NCBI RefSeq assembly: GCF_008124885.1
Contig: NZ_VNHX01000004.1
Span: forward strand, 1 to 64,000
DNA from: Sphingobacterium allocomposti
Lineage (GTDB): Bacteria; Bacteroidota; Bacteroidia; Sphingobacteriales; Sphingobacteriaceae
Direction: 5' to 3'
Length of the DNA: 64,000 nucleotides
Shown piece after piece: positions 52,772 through 62,345 of this stretch; position 1 is the stretch's first letter, and each line of letters begins with the position of its first letter. The notes beneath the pieces are model-generated. The model saw nothing but the letters and a program-made list of their open reading frames with translations, was not told the origin of the DNA and ran no database searches. The position numbers and the translations under genes are program-made.

Positions 52772-53491
52772 ATGAAGAAGATAAGTGTGTCTGCGGTTTC
52801 GTATACGAATACCTTGCCTTTTTTGCAGGGGATACGGAATTCGGAGATACTAAGTGAGATTGAGCTCTCGGTAGACTACCCTGCCGAATGTGCCCGCAAG
52901 GTAATTGCCAACGAGGTGGATATGGGTATTATTCCTATAGCAGCATTGCTGGACCTGCCCACGTACCATATTATAGGCGACTATTGCATAGGCAGCGACG
53001 GTGCCGTGGATTCGGTATTTATCTTTTCTTCAAAGCCGGCGCACGAGATAAACACCCTATTGCTAGATAAGCAGTCCCGCACGTCGAACGGACTGGCACG
53101 GATACTCTTGAAGCACCATTGGAAGAGGGACATCCGGGTGGTAACCGAAGGGGAGGCGGATGCGTATGTGCTTATCGGCGACCGTACATTCGGGAAGAAG
53201 GCGTCGGTTCCTTACGCGTATGATTTGGGACACTATTGGAAGGAGATGACCGGACTCCCATTTGCTTATGCTGTCTGGGTATCGAACAAGAAGCTTCCGG
53301 AGACGTTCGAGAGATCGTTTAATGCGGCGCTGGCTGAAGGGGTTTCTCATCCTGAGGATGTGATTCCCGGATTGCCTGTATACGATAATTTTGATTACAA
53401 AACGTATTTGACCCAACACCTCGATTTCCATCTGACGCCCGAAAAGAGGGAGGCCATAAACCGCTATCTAACGCTTTACCGACAGCTGTAA
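52772..53491 (+). CDS. mqnA: Chorismate dehydratase
   Basis: A 239-residue MqnA with the SBP-like fold: VSYTNTLPFLQGI, DYPAECARKVIANEVDMGII, DSVFIFSS, SRTSNGLARILLKHHW, GDRTFG and WKEMTGLPFAYAVWVSNK. It dehydrates chorismate to 3-[(1-carboxyvinyl)oxy]benzoate, the first step of the futalosine route; the product is the mqnE substrate. mqnB/C/D are not here. Confidence 0.93.
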   Translation: MKKISVSAVSYTNTLPFLQGIRNSEILSEIELSVDYPAECARKVIANEVDMGIIPIAALLDLPTYHIIGDYCIGSDGAVDSVFIFSSKPAHEINTLLLDKQSRTSNGLARILLKHHWKRDIRVVTEGEADAYVLIGDRTFGKKASVPYAYDLGHYWKEMTGLPFAYAVWVSNKKLPETFERSFNAALAEGVSHPEDVIPGLPVYDNFDYKTYLTQHLDFHLTPEKREAINRYLTLYRQL

Positions 53492-53633
53492 TGGTTGTTT
53501 GATAGATAGTACAAAATTATACGTTCTATTTCGGTTTGTTTTCGTGGTTTTAGATTTAAGACTTGCTGCCGGTTTAATTAACGGGTTCGACTCCTGCGTG
53601 ACAACTTTCTGATAAGGTACGATCAGAGATAAT

Positions 53634-53665
53634 AGACCGGAGACAAAACCTTTTGTCTCCGGTCT
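53634..53665. terminator. Perfect 15-bp palindrome between convergent transcripts
   Basis: AGACCGGAGACAAAA, loop CC, TTTTGTCTCCGGTCT. A 15-bp perfect stem between mqnA (plus) and the efflux outer membrane gene (minus), acting for both. No T-run follows; the paired A/T tract inside may supply it. Confidence 0.7.
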
Positions 53666-53692
53666 GATACCTCCAGTCTGTTACACCATTCT

Positions 53693-55123
53693 TCAATTCC
53701 AGCCGCCACCAAGTGATTTGTATAAGTTTATAGCTGCTATAAATTGCGATTTTTGCGATTCAATTAGCTCGAGTTTGGCTTCGATGGCGTCGCGCTGCGT
53801 CATCAGTACCTCCATGTAATCAGCATGTGCCGAGTTGAATAAGTCGTAGGCAATCTGCACTGACTCTGTAAGCGCGACGACCTGTTTGCGTTCCAAGTCG
53901 GTGATATGCGACGTGTTTTTGTATTTCGCTAGCTGATTGGCGACTTCAACATAGGCGTTTAACAAGGTCTGCTCATAAGTATACACAGTCTGTATCTGTT
54001 TAGCATTGGCATTTAGATACTCCGCTTCAATCGCCCGCCTGTTGACGAGTGGGGCGATGAGGTCGCCTGTGATCGTGTACACCAGCGACTGTGGTGTTTT
54101 CAGCAGATAAGCAGGATTGAATGCCTGATAGCCTAAGCTTGCAGAAATGCCGACAGCAGGGTAAAACCTCGCTTTTGCAATCTTAACATCGAGTTTTGCT
54201 GCGGCCATAAGCAGTTCAGCTCGCCTTACGTCCGGACGATTGTCGAGCAGCTGGCTGGGTAAGCCCTCCTGTACTGCCGGAAGTGTTTGCGCGGCAAGGC
54301 CCTGCTGGTCGCGCTCAATGGGCTGTGGGTAGCGCCCGACAAGGTAGTTTAGCTTGTTCTCAACTTCGACGAGCTGCTGATCGATTTTATAACGGAGGCT
54401 TTGATTTTTCAGAACCTCGGCCTCAAATTTTTTAACAGGGAGTTCGGTAACGCGCATGGCTATCTTTTGAAGCCGCACGAGTTCCAGCGCATCACGCTGC
54501 AATTTCAGGTTCTCATCGACCAGCTTTTTCTGTTGATCCAGCGCCAACAGCTCGTAATAGAGGCCGGCGATCTCCGCAACCAGGTTGGTGACCATAAAGT
54601 TCTTTCCTTCAATAGTAGAGAGATATTGCAGGCGGGCTTCTTTCTCTGCGTTATGCAGCTTTTTCCAGATGTCTATCTCCCACGTAGCAAACAAGCTGGC
54701 TCCTATGTCAGGCATTGGTTCCGGGTTTTCCCTGCCGTCGCGGATTTGGTTTTGTCTTTCGGCGGCTCCCAGGGGAGTATATTCACTACGTTTCTCGGCG
54801 CCGCCTCCCGCACTGATGCCGACGAAGGGGAGGTATTCTCCCTTTCTTGCACTTATCTCGTTGCCGGACACATTGATTTCCTGCAGCATGATATTTAGTT
54901 CCTGATTGTGGCTTAATGCCGTGTCAATCAATCTGCGTAGATGCGGATCGGTAAAGTAGTCCCGCCAATTCAGTGTGGCAACGGTTGAGCTGTCGGCTGC
55001 CCCTGCGTAAGTGTCCGGCAAGCGCACGGTGGATTTCTTTTCTGCTATCTTAGGAAGGTTGCAGGACACTACGATCAAGCATCCTATAGATAAGATATAG
55101 CGGGTGATATGTCGTTTGTTCAT
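53693..55123 (-). CDS. Outer membrane efflux lipoprotein (NodT/OprM family)
   Basis: A 476-residue outer membrane factor: lipobox GCLIVVSC, TolC-like repeats (LPDTYAGA, DTALSHNQELNIMLQEINVS, LLDNRPDVRRAELLMAAAKLDVKIAKARFYP, ITGDLIAPLVNRRAIEAEYL). It forms the exit duct of the pump encoded upstream. The start overlaps the RND stop by one base. Confidence 0.93.
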   Translation of the reverse strand: MNKRHITRYILSIGCLIVVSCNLPKIAEKKSTVRLPDTYAGAADSSTVATLNWRDYFTDPHLRRLIDTALSHNQELNIMLQEINVSGNEISARKGEYLPFVGISAGGGAEKRSEYTPLGAAERQNQIRDGRENPEPMPDIGASLFATWEIDIWKKLHNAEKEARLQYLSTIEGKNFMVTNLVAEIAGLYYELLALDQQKKLVDENLKLQRDALELVRLQKIAMRVTELPVKKFEAEVLKNQSLRYKIDQQLVEVENKLNYLVGRYPQPIERDQQGLAAQTLPAVQEGLPSQLLDNRPDVRRAELLMAAAKLDVKIAKARFYPAVGISASLGYQAFNPAYLLKTPQSLVYTITGDLIAPLVNRRAIEAEYLNANAKQIQTVYTYEQTLLNAYVEVANQLAKYKNTSHITDLERKQVVALTESVQIAYDLFNSAHADYMEVLMTQRDAIEAKLELIESQKSQFIAAINLYKSLGGGWN

Positions 55124-58100
55124 CAGTTTTGTATTTCTTCCATTATTATACGGTTTTGTATTTCTTCCAGTAAGGGCTGCTCCTCTTCATGCTTGATCAG
55201 CTTCCGCTTGCTAGCGATGCTGCCGAAGATGAAATACAGTCCGGGGACGATGATGACGCCGAATACTGTTCCCAGCAGCATTCCTCCGGCGGCTGCCGCG
55301 CCGATTGTTCGGTTGCCGATAGCTCCGGGGCCGTGCGCGAACACCATCGGAATCATCCCGGCGATGAAAGCGAAGGATGTCATCAGGATGGGCCTAAAAC
55401 GAACTTTGGCGCCCTGAATGGCCGCTTTATATACGCTCATGCCTTCAGCATGTTTCTGCATCGCAAATTCAACAATGAGGACGGCGTTTTTTCCGAGTAA
55501 ACCGACGAGCATCACTAATCCCACCTGCGCATAGATGTCGTTGGCCAATCCCATGACCTTGAGCAGAAGGAAGGTGCCAAAGATTCCGGCCGGAAGCGAG
55601 AGGATGACAGATAGTGGGAGTACAAAGCTTTCGTATTGTGCCGCAAGTACCAGATACACGAACCCAAGAACAATTAAAAAGATGTATACAGCTTCGTTGC
55701 CCCGGGCGGCCTCGTCCTTCGTCAGTCCCTCCCAGCCGATGTCATATCCGCGCGGCAACGTCTTGGCGGCCACTTCCTGAATAGCTTGTATGGCTTGTCC
55801 CGTGCTGTAGCCCGGTGCGGGCTCGCCTTTGATGGCCGAGGAAGGGTACATGTTGTACCTTGTGATCTCATTGAGTCCGTGCGTCTTTCGCATCTTCATA
55901 AAGGCTGAATAAGGCACCATTTCGTCCCGGTTGTTTTTGACGTAAAGCTTCATGACATCTTCTGGTAGCGCCCTCGCCTCGGGCGATGCCTGCACGTATA
56001 CCTTGTAAAATGTGCCGAAGCGGATAAAGCCCTGTTCGTACGTGCTGCCGATCAAAATGGAAAGGTTATTCATCGCATTTTCGATGTTTACACCCTTTTG
56101 CATAGCCGCTTCATTGTCGATTTCTAGTTCGTACTGGGGGTAATTGGCGCTGAAAAATGTGAATAGGCCGGCGAGCTCTTTTCGTTTTCCGAGTGCATCC
56201 ATAAATTCGTCGTTTACTTTTTCGAGTTCTTTATAATTGTCTGAATTTGTTTTATCCAGTAAACGAAGCGAGAAGCCGCCGGCGGCGCCATAACCGGGCA
56301 CTGCAGGAGGGCCAAAAAACTCAATAGTAGCGCCAGGTATCTCTTTTGCTTTTTCCTCTAGTTCTTCAATGATTTCCGGTACCGTCTCTTGGCGTTCGGA
56401 CCAATCTTTCAGTTCAATCAGACACGTGCCCGCATTGGATCCGCGACCTTCTGTCAGCACTTCATATCCGGCGAGCGCTGTCACTGAAGCGACACCGTCT
56501 ACGTGCTCGCTGATTTTCTGCAATTGGCGGGCAACATCGTTCGTCCGTTCTAAGGTGGATCCGGGAGGCGTCTGGACGATCGCGTAGATCATACCTTGGT
56601 CTTCATTGGGAATGAAGCCGCTCGGTAGGGTCCGCGACAAACCGAAGATCCCGAAAGTAAAAGCGCCGAGCAGCACGAAGGTGACAAGCCGTCGGTTGAC
56701 GATACGTTTCAAAAACAGCGCGTAACGTAGGTTGAGCCGATCAAATTTCCGGTTGAAGGCGTCGAGCGCGCGATCGATCGGACTCTTCTTTTTTCCATTA
56801 TTCTGGTGGCTTTTCAGGATCATGGCACATAACACCGGTGTTAAGGTGAGGGCAACAAATCCTGATATGACAATTGAACAGGCCATCGTGATAGCGAACT
56901 GACGGAAAAACACACCTACCGGCCCGGTCATAAATGCGACCGGTACGAAGACGGCCGTCATTAAAAGCGTGATCGCGATGACGGCACCACTTATTTCACG
57001 GATAACCTCTATCACCGCCTTATATGGAGGGAGGTGCTTCTCCTGCATCTTGGCATGTACGGCTTCGACAACAACAATGGCGTCGTCCACCACAACGCCG
57101 ATAGCAAGCACCAACGCAAACAGTGTAATCAAATTAATCGTCAGGCCAAATACCTGCATAAACATAAAGGCGCCGATCAGGGATACGGGGACGGCGATGG
57201 TGGGGATAAGCGTCGACCGCCAATCGCCGAGGAACAGGAAGACAACCAGCGCAACCAGAACAAAGGCTTCGACCAGTGTGTGCACAACCTTATCTATCGA
57301 GGCATTCAAAAAGCTAGATACATCATATGTAATCTTATAGTCCATTCCCGGAGGGAAGGAGGCGGTTTTGATTTCTTCTAGTTTGGCCTTTACCTCCTTG
57401 ATCACTTCGTTGGCATTGCTACCATAGTTTTGTTTGAGCGTTATGGATGCAGATGGCAACCCATCGAGGTTGGAATAGATATCATAAAATTCGCTGCCGA
57501 GCTCAACGGTGCCGATATCTTTCAGCTTGAGACTTTCTCCTCCAGGGTTGGAGCGGATGATAATATTCTCGTATTCCTCAACCTTATTGTAGCGGCCTTT
57601 GTACGTCAGCACGTATTCGAGGGCTTGGGAGCGCTTGCCGGTGCTTTGGCCTATCCGTCCCGGCGTCCCGATAATGCTCTGCTGTCCCATAGCCTCCATC
57701 ACTTCGTCTGTGGAAACGTTGTAGGCACGCATACGTTCCGGATTGAGCCACACGCGCATGGCGTAGATGCGGCTTCCTAATATTTTGGCGCTACCAACAC
57801 CCTTAAGACGGCTGATTTCCGGAATGACGTTTACGTTGGCGAAGTTATAAAGAAACTTCTGATCGGCCTGGGGATCTTTGCTGAATACATTCACATACAT
57901 GAGCATGTTTGGCGATGTGTAGCTGACAACGAGTCCTTCCCGCTGGACGAGTTCGGGCAGTCGGTTCGTTACCTGCTCAATGCGTGTTTTGACGTTTACC
58001 ATCGCCTGACTGGGGTCTGTACCGAGGTCAAAATAAACCATGATAGTCGCTTCGCCCGCGCTTGTGGCGTCTGAGGTCATGTATTTCATGCCCGGCGTGC

Positions 58101-58311
58101 CGTTGATCGATTTTTCCATAGGTATGAGCACCGACTCGGTCAATACGTTGGCGCTGGCCCCGGGATAGGCAATGTTGACGACGACGACCGGAGGCGCAAT
58201 GTCTGGAAATTGGGAGATGGGGAGCGTGCCTATCGCCAGCAGCCCCAGAAATATGATGACGATGGATAGCACAATGGCCAGCACCGGTCTTTTTATAAAT
58301 TTTTCAAACAT
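55123..58311 (-). CDS. RND multidrug efflux transporter (HAE1, AcrB-like)
   Basis: A 1062-residue proton-driven pump: N-terminal MFEKFIKRPVLAIVLS, IAYPGASANVLTESV, MEKSINGTPGMKYMTSD, membrane motif GVVVDDAIVVVEAV (charged Asp pair), a second GLLGKNAVLIVEFA (Lys) block, and MIPMVFAHGPGAIGNRT. Twelve helices, two large porter loops, usual length. The drug or lipid substrate is not predictable; no regulator is adjacent. Confidence 0.95.
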   Translation of the reverse strand: MFEKFIKRPVLAIVLSIVIIFLGLLAIGTLPISQFPDIAPPVVVVNIAYPGASANVLTESVLIPMEKSINGTPGMKYMTSDATSAGEATIMVYFDLGTDPSQAMVNVKTRIEQVTNRLPELVQREGLVVSYTSPNMLMYVNVFSKDPQADQKFLYNFANVNVIPEISRLKGVGSAKILGSRIYAMRVWLNPERMRAYNVSTDEVMEAMGQQSIIGTPGRIGQSTGKRSQALEYVLTYKGRYNKVEEYENIIIRSNPGGESLKLKDIGTVELGSEFYDIYSNLDGLPSASITLKQNYGSNANEVIKEVKAKLEEIKTASFPPGMDYKITYDVSSFLNASIDKVVHTLVEAFVLVALVVFLFLGDWRSTLIPTIAVPVSLIGAFMFMQVFGLTINLITLFALVLAIGVVVDDAIVVVEAVHAKMQEKHLPPYKAVIEVIREISGAVIAITLLMTAVFVPVAFMTGPVGVFFRQFAITMACSIVISGFVALTLTPVLCAMILKSHQNNGKKKSPIDRALDAFNRKFDRLNLRYALFLKRIVNRRLVTFVLLGAFTFGIFGLSRTLPSGFIPNEDQGMIYAIVQTPPGSTLERTNDVARQLQKISEHVDGVASVTALAGYEVLTEGRGSNAGTCLIELKDWSERQETVPEIIEELEEKAKEIPGATIEFFGPPAVPGYGAAGGFSLRLLDKTNSDNYKELEKVNDEFMDALGKRKELAGLFTFFSANYPQYELEIDNEAAMQKGVNIENAMNNLSILIGSTYEQGFIRFGTFYKVYVQASPEARALPEDVMKLYVKNNRDEMVPYSAFMKMRKTHGLNEITRYNMYPSSAIKGEPAPGYSTGQAIQAIQEVAAKTLPRGYDIGWEGLTKDEAARGNEAVYIFLIVLGFVYLVLAAQYESFVLPLSVILSLPAGIFGTFLLLKVMGLANDIYAQVGLVMLVGLLGKNAVLIVEFAMQKHAEGMSVYKAAIQGAKVRFRPILMTSFAFIAGMIPMVFAHGPGAIGNRTIGAAAAGGMLLGTVFGVIIVPGLYFIFGSIASKRKLIKHEEEQPLLEEIQNRIIMEEIQN

Positions 58312-58341
58312 AGCTTTCGAAACTGATAAGACATCTATTGA

Positions 58342-59424
58342 TTATTCGCTGGGTAAAATCAAATCGGACATGATTTGACGAGGCTGCTTCATAGCGTAGC
58401 TGATTTTATCGCCGTCCTGTACTTTTCGGATACCCTCGAGTAGGATCTTTTCGCTGCCGGTCAGACCGCTGCCGACAATGTAAAGATCGGGCAGCTCTGC
58501 TTTGACCGTGATCGGAGTGAGCTTCACTTTATCGGCTTTATCGACGATATAGACATATTTCTTGTCCATAATTTCGAACGTAGCTTTCTGGGGGATGATG
58601 ATGGCTCGAGGCATTGGAATGCTCATCCGTATGTTGCCGGTTTGCCCGTTTCGCAGCAGGTTTTCCGGGTTCGGGAAAGTGGCCCGGAAGGCTATGTTTC
58701 CAGTTTCGTTGTTGAAGTCGGCTTCTATCGTCTCGACCTTCCCGTGATGCCCGTAGATGTCCTGATTGGCGAGAACAAGCTGGACCTGATCCAGGTTTTG
58801 TTCACTTTTATGACTTCTATAGTTTAGGTATTCGGCCTCCGGTACATTAAAATACACCCACATTGTGCTGTTGTCGGACAACGTAGTCAGGAGGTCTCCT
58901 TCGTCTACCAAGCTACCCAGTTTCATGTCCAAGTGGTCTATGATTCCGTCGTAAGGCGCGGTGATTTTTGTGAAGGAAAGGTGCGCCGATGCGAGCTCCA
59001 TCTCTGCCTGTGCTTTTTTTAGCCGTGCTTTTGCCATGGAGAGCTCATTGGGAGAGACGACATTCTTTTCAGCCAGGGTCTGTATATTCTGTAACTCGAT
59101 CGCCGTTGCTTCGGCTTCTGCCTGAGCTTTATGGAACTCGGCGTTGTAAATTTTTGTCATAATCTGGAAAAGCAGTTGCCCCTTGCGGACGTATTGCCCC
59201 TCGTCGACAAAGACCTTTTCGAGGTAGCCCCGTTCCTGGGAGCGCACCTCGATATGCCTGATGGATCGGATCTGGCTCACGTATTGCTTTAGGATGGTGG
59301 TGTCGGTCACCAAAGGTGTCGAGACCAGGAAATGGAGGCTTTCTTCTTTGTTTTCCTTATGGGTGCTGCAGCCGGCCCATGCGAGCCATGCCACGCAACC
59401 GATAAGCATGATGTTTTTTTTCAT
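58342..59424 (-). CDS. RND efflux periplasmic adaptor (membrane fusion protein)
   Basis: A 360-residue MFP lipoprotein. ATG at 59424 gives a lipobox AWAGC; upstream codons to 59496 are not signal-like. SQERGYLEKVFVDEGQYVRKGQLLFQI (lipoyl half), coiled-coil hairpin (LQNIQTLAEKNVVSPNELSMAKARL), APYDGIIDHLDMKLGSLV, and NGQTGNIRMSIPM close the barrel. First gene of the pump operon, 30 bases before the RND gene. Confidence 0.93.
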   Translation of the reverse strand: MKKNIMLIGCVAWLAWAGCSTHKENKEESLHFLVSTPLVTDTTILKQYVSQIRSIRHIEVRSQERGYLEKVFVDEGQYVRKGQLLFQIMTKIYNAEFHKAQAEAEATAIELQNIQTLAEKNVVSPNELSMAKARLKKAQAEMELASAHLSFTKITAPYDGIIDHLDMKLGSLVDEGDLLTTLSDNSTMWVYFNVPEAEYLNYRSHKSEQNLDQVQLVLANQDIYGHHGKVETIEADFNNETGNIAFRATFPNPENLLRNGQTGNIRMSIPMPRAIIIPQKATFEIMDKKYVYIVDKADKVKLTPITVKAELPDLYIVGSGLTGSEKILLEGIRKVQDGDKISYAMKQPRQIMSDLILPSE

Positions 59425-59690
59425 ATGCTTGATGCGTTGATTAAATCTGTTTGGTGGGATAGGAAGCATACATCGTCTGCCACGCGTGACGGACACATAT
59501 ATATCCTATATGAAGTCGCTACGACGGCTGCCTAAAAGAAGGCCGTCGACGTACGGACTCCTACCCGCAGGTTGAATTAAATGTTATTTAGAAATCGATG
59601 AGTTGTGTGCTGGCAAATACGACTGGCCAGACCTGGTCTCTTATATCCGGGCGGCGGCAGGTTTACCATTAAAACATGCAAGGGGAATGT

Positions 59691-60128
59691 CTATGTCCGG
59701 AAATCGCGGAACAATAAGTATCTTTCTTTGTCAAAGCAGGTTGTAGGATGGGCAATGTCTGCCACGGTATGTTTAGACTGAAAGATGTAAGAAGAAAGAC
59801 GGAAGGACAGGGGGCGTTGTGGGAGAAAACTGATGAGTGGCAGCGGAAAGTGGCCGGGGTCTTTTGGAACCTTTGGATCTCTCTCTTCAACCTTCTCTGA
59901 GCTCTCTTCATCATGATGGTGATGATACAGGGTTTTCCTTCTGAACTGCTGATAGTCGTCGTCGGCCCCGTTTAAAAATGTTTGGCTGTTGGCAGCTATA
60001 GCAAAAGGAGTCGCTTCGGAAGCGGGTTGTGCTGCGTTTCCTATTGACGCGAAGATATCCAATACCGCACCTAAGTTGATTAAAGCAATCAACAAGAGGA
60101 AAGATGATCGTATTACCCGCTTCGTCAT
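59691..60128 (-). CDS. Small His-rich secreted protein of unknown function
   Basis: A 145-residue protein with an N-terminal hydrophobic signal-like segment (SSFLLLIALINLGAVLDIFA), a charged core with YHHHHDEESSEKVEE, and a C-terminal KERYLLFRDFRT. The four consecutive His followed by acidic residues could bind a metal. It lies upstream of the pump operon on the same strand with ~270 bases to the adaptor start. No family recognised. Confidence 0.6.
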   Translation of the reverse strand: MTKRVIRSSFLLLIALINLGAVLDIFASIGNAAQPASEATPFAIAANSQTFLNGADDDYQQFRRKTLYHHHHDEESSEKVEERDPKVPKDPGHFPLPLISFLPQRPLSFRLSSYIFQSKHTVADIAHPTTCFDKERYLLFRDFRT

Positions 60129-60263
60129 TTGGTGGCAAATCTATAAAAAAGTATCAAAAACCAATGTTAATTTTTTGTAATATACTTTTTGCTGGGAAAC
60201 TAGGTTTCGCATTGTATGCGCACCTGGTTGCCACATCACGAAGAAGCCGATTGGTGCCGATTG

Positions 60264-61178
60264 TTATGCCGAAGTATCGCTCACAAGGAAATCGACGATA
60301 TCCTCGCGGCTTTCTACCGACACCGGAGCCTGCAATGGTAGGATCAGTTCGTCGTCCACATGCGTATAAGCACTGGGGCAGTCGATCAACAGGTTTTTCG
60401 CCTGGAATCTATGCCAGGTGAAAGAAGCTTCTTTTCCCGCTGCCAGCCGGCTGATATAGTCTGCAAATTCGTCGCGTTGATCATCGCCTACGACAACGAT
60501 GTCGAAGACGCCATCATCGGTTTTTGCGTCGGCGGCCAACACGAGATTCGGCCCGACGGATCGGATGTTCATGACTTCCAATAGTATACAGCGTCCTTCG
60601 AAGATCTGGTTGTCTGCCTGTATGCGATAGGGCGTCGTATCCGCCGATAACGTCAGCTTGCGTAAGGCTCTCAAGGCAAACTGTAGCTCTTCGTCGGCAG
60701 AGGTCAGGCTGCTTGTATCTCTGTTGTCCATATGCCATATCAGGCGCGCGAAGACGCCGAAACCCATACTTTCCAAAAAGAAATTGGTATGGTGCAGGCT
60801 TTTTATCACGCCGAGATCAAAGCGTTGGCGTTTACTATTTTTCCAGTTTTTGATATGGTGCTCATGGCTGAGCTGAGGGTCGATGCCCAAGGTCTTTGCG
60901 AGGTTGTTGGCTGTTCCCATTGGTAGGATGGCCAACGGCAATTTTTTTTCGAGCAGGCTGCGCTGCAGCAGCTCTTTCATCACCTTCCGTACCGTGCCAT
61001 CGCCTCCTGCCACGGCTACGAAATCGGTCTGGTCTAACTGTTCTTTCCAGTTGTCGCCTTTCTTTACCGAAAAATAGATACCGTTATATCCTTCGTCTTC
61101 GATGGTGCGTACGAGATCCATCTGAAGGTGATTTTTGTCGCCTGCGCCGGGGTTGTGCAATAAGATTACCGTTTTCAT
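60264..61178 (-). CDS. Diacylglycerol/lipid kinase family protein
   Basis: A 304-residue YegS/DagK-type kinase: ILLHNPGAGDKNH, VAVAGGDGTVRKVMKELLQR (GGDGT at 58-62), PLAILPMGTANNLAKTLGID, and HVDDELI near the end. It phosphorylates a lipid or sphingosine-like alcohol using ATP. Sphingobacteria make sphingolipids, so a sphingoid substrate is worth considering, but this is inference. Confidence 0.9.
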   Translation of the reverse strand: MKTVILLHNPGAGDKNHLQMDLVRTIEDEGYNGIYFSVKKGDNWKEQLDQTDFVAVAGGDGTVRKVMKELLQRSLLEKKLPLAILPMGTANNLAKTLGIDPQLSHEHHIKNWKNSKRQRFDLGVIKSLHHTNFFLESMGFGVFARLIWHMDNRDTSSLTSADEELQFALRALRKLTLSADTTPYRIQADNQIFEGRCILLEVMNIRSVGPNLVLAADAKTDDGVFDIVVVGDDQRDEFADYISRLAAGKEASFTWHRFQAKNLLIDCPSAYTHVDDELILPLQAPVSVESREDIVDFLVSDTSA

Positions 61179-61539
61179 CCGTTTAAATTATATATAAGTG
61201 TACAGTACGTGGCCAGATCCCTGCTTTGCGGTCGTCGACGTTCCTCCTGCCCACACTGACGAACAACTATGTTTTGTCATGTATTAAAGTTATGCGTGTG
61301 GCATCTCCATTCTACAGAGGAGCGCGTCACACCCGGATTGTTTCTTATCGGGATGAAGCTATCAGATTTTTCACCCGTGTGCGGTTTGAATAAATCATGA
61401 TGGTTTCACGACCTGTTTTACCTATGAACCTTTTGGGAAGGCAAATTGTTGTTATATAACATATAAATATTTACGTGAACGAGAGGGACGGCGCCGAGTA
61501 GCAGATTTTGAAGCGCCCTTCCCGCAAAAAGATGGTGAA
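61179..61539. other. Intergenic gap before surE
   Basis: About 360 bases between the divergent kinase and surE genes. No gene, strong hairpin or consensus promoter box was identified. The last ~40 bases upstream of the surE start are G/A-rich but lack a strong Shine-Dalgarno match. Confidence 0.5.
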
Positions 61540-62268
61540 ATGAAGATACTGGTTACAAATGATGATGGCATATACAGTCCCGGAATAGCCGCGTTAGCCC
61601 GCGTGGCGAAGAAGTTTGGTGATGTAAAGGTTGTGGCTCCCGACGTAGAGCAGTCGTCCATGGGACATGCCGTAACGCACTCCCGTCCATTAAGTTGCAA
61701 GAAGTCGCCCATTGAGTTTCAGGACATTGAAGCTTATCGGGTCAATGGAACGCCTGCGGATTGTGTCGCGATGGGGACACACCTTTGGAAGAATGTGGAC
61801 GTCGTGTTGTCCGGCATCAATATGGGACCTAACCTGGGGAACTCCATGTGGCATTCAGGTACGCTTGCAGCAGCGAAGCAGGCTGTTCTTTTCGGTATAA
61901 AAGGCATTGCGCTGAGCACGCCTGTAGGAAAGACGGAGCCGGACTTTGATTTGCTTGAGCCATTCGTCGAGCAGGCGCTCGGGCTGTTGCTGAAAGGCGA
62001 CGAGCTTGCGCTGTACAACGTAAATTTTCCGGAGAGCCCGAAAGATATTGTTTGGACCAGGCAGTCGGTGAGGTTGTATGACGGGACCATCATTCCGGGG
62101 AAAGACCCTATGGGCCGTAAGCACTATTGGTTCACTGTTACGCCGTTGGAGGCGGCTGAAGAGGGTACGGACCGATGGGCGGTGGAAAACGACATGGTCT
62201 CGATTACGCCGTTGCGGCTCGATCTGACGGATGAAGCCACGCTGCAGGAAAAACTCGGAGAGACGTAG
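61540..62268 (+). CDS. surE: 5'/3'-nucleotidase SurE
   Basis: A 242-residue SurE: ILVTNDDGIYSPGI (Asp8/Asp9 metal ligands), APDVEQSSMGHAVTHSRPLS, VNGTPADCVAMG, LSGINMGPNLGNSMWHSGTL split (Asn loop). It dephosphorylates nucleoside mono- and polyphosphates in stationary phase or stress. Starts at 61540, ATG in the expected position. Confidence 0.95.
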   Translation: MKILVTNDDGIYSPGIAALARVAKKFGDVKVVAPDVEQSSMGHAVTHSRPLSCKKSPIEFQDIEAYRVNGTPADCVAMGTHLWKNVDVVLSGINMGPNLGNSMWHSGTLAAAKQAVLFGIKGIALSTPVGKTEPDFDLLEPFVEQALGLLLKGDELALYNVNFPESPKDIVWTRQSVRLYDGTIIPGKDPMGRKHYWFTVTPLEAAEEGTDRWAVENDMVSITPLRLDLTDEATLQEKLGET

Positions 62269-62345
62269 AGACCGCGCCGGATTTTTTTAGCAAATATTTC
62301 AGAGTAGTTGAAGTTATTCTTATATTCGGTAAACGTTATTAACCG

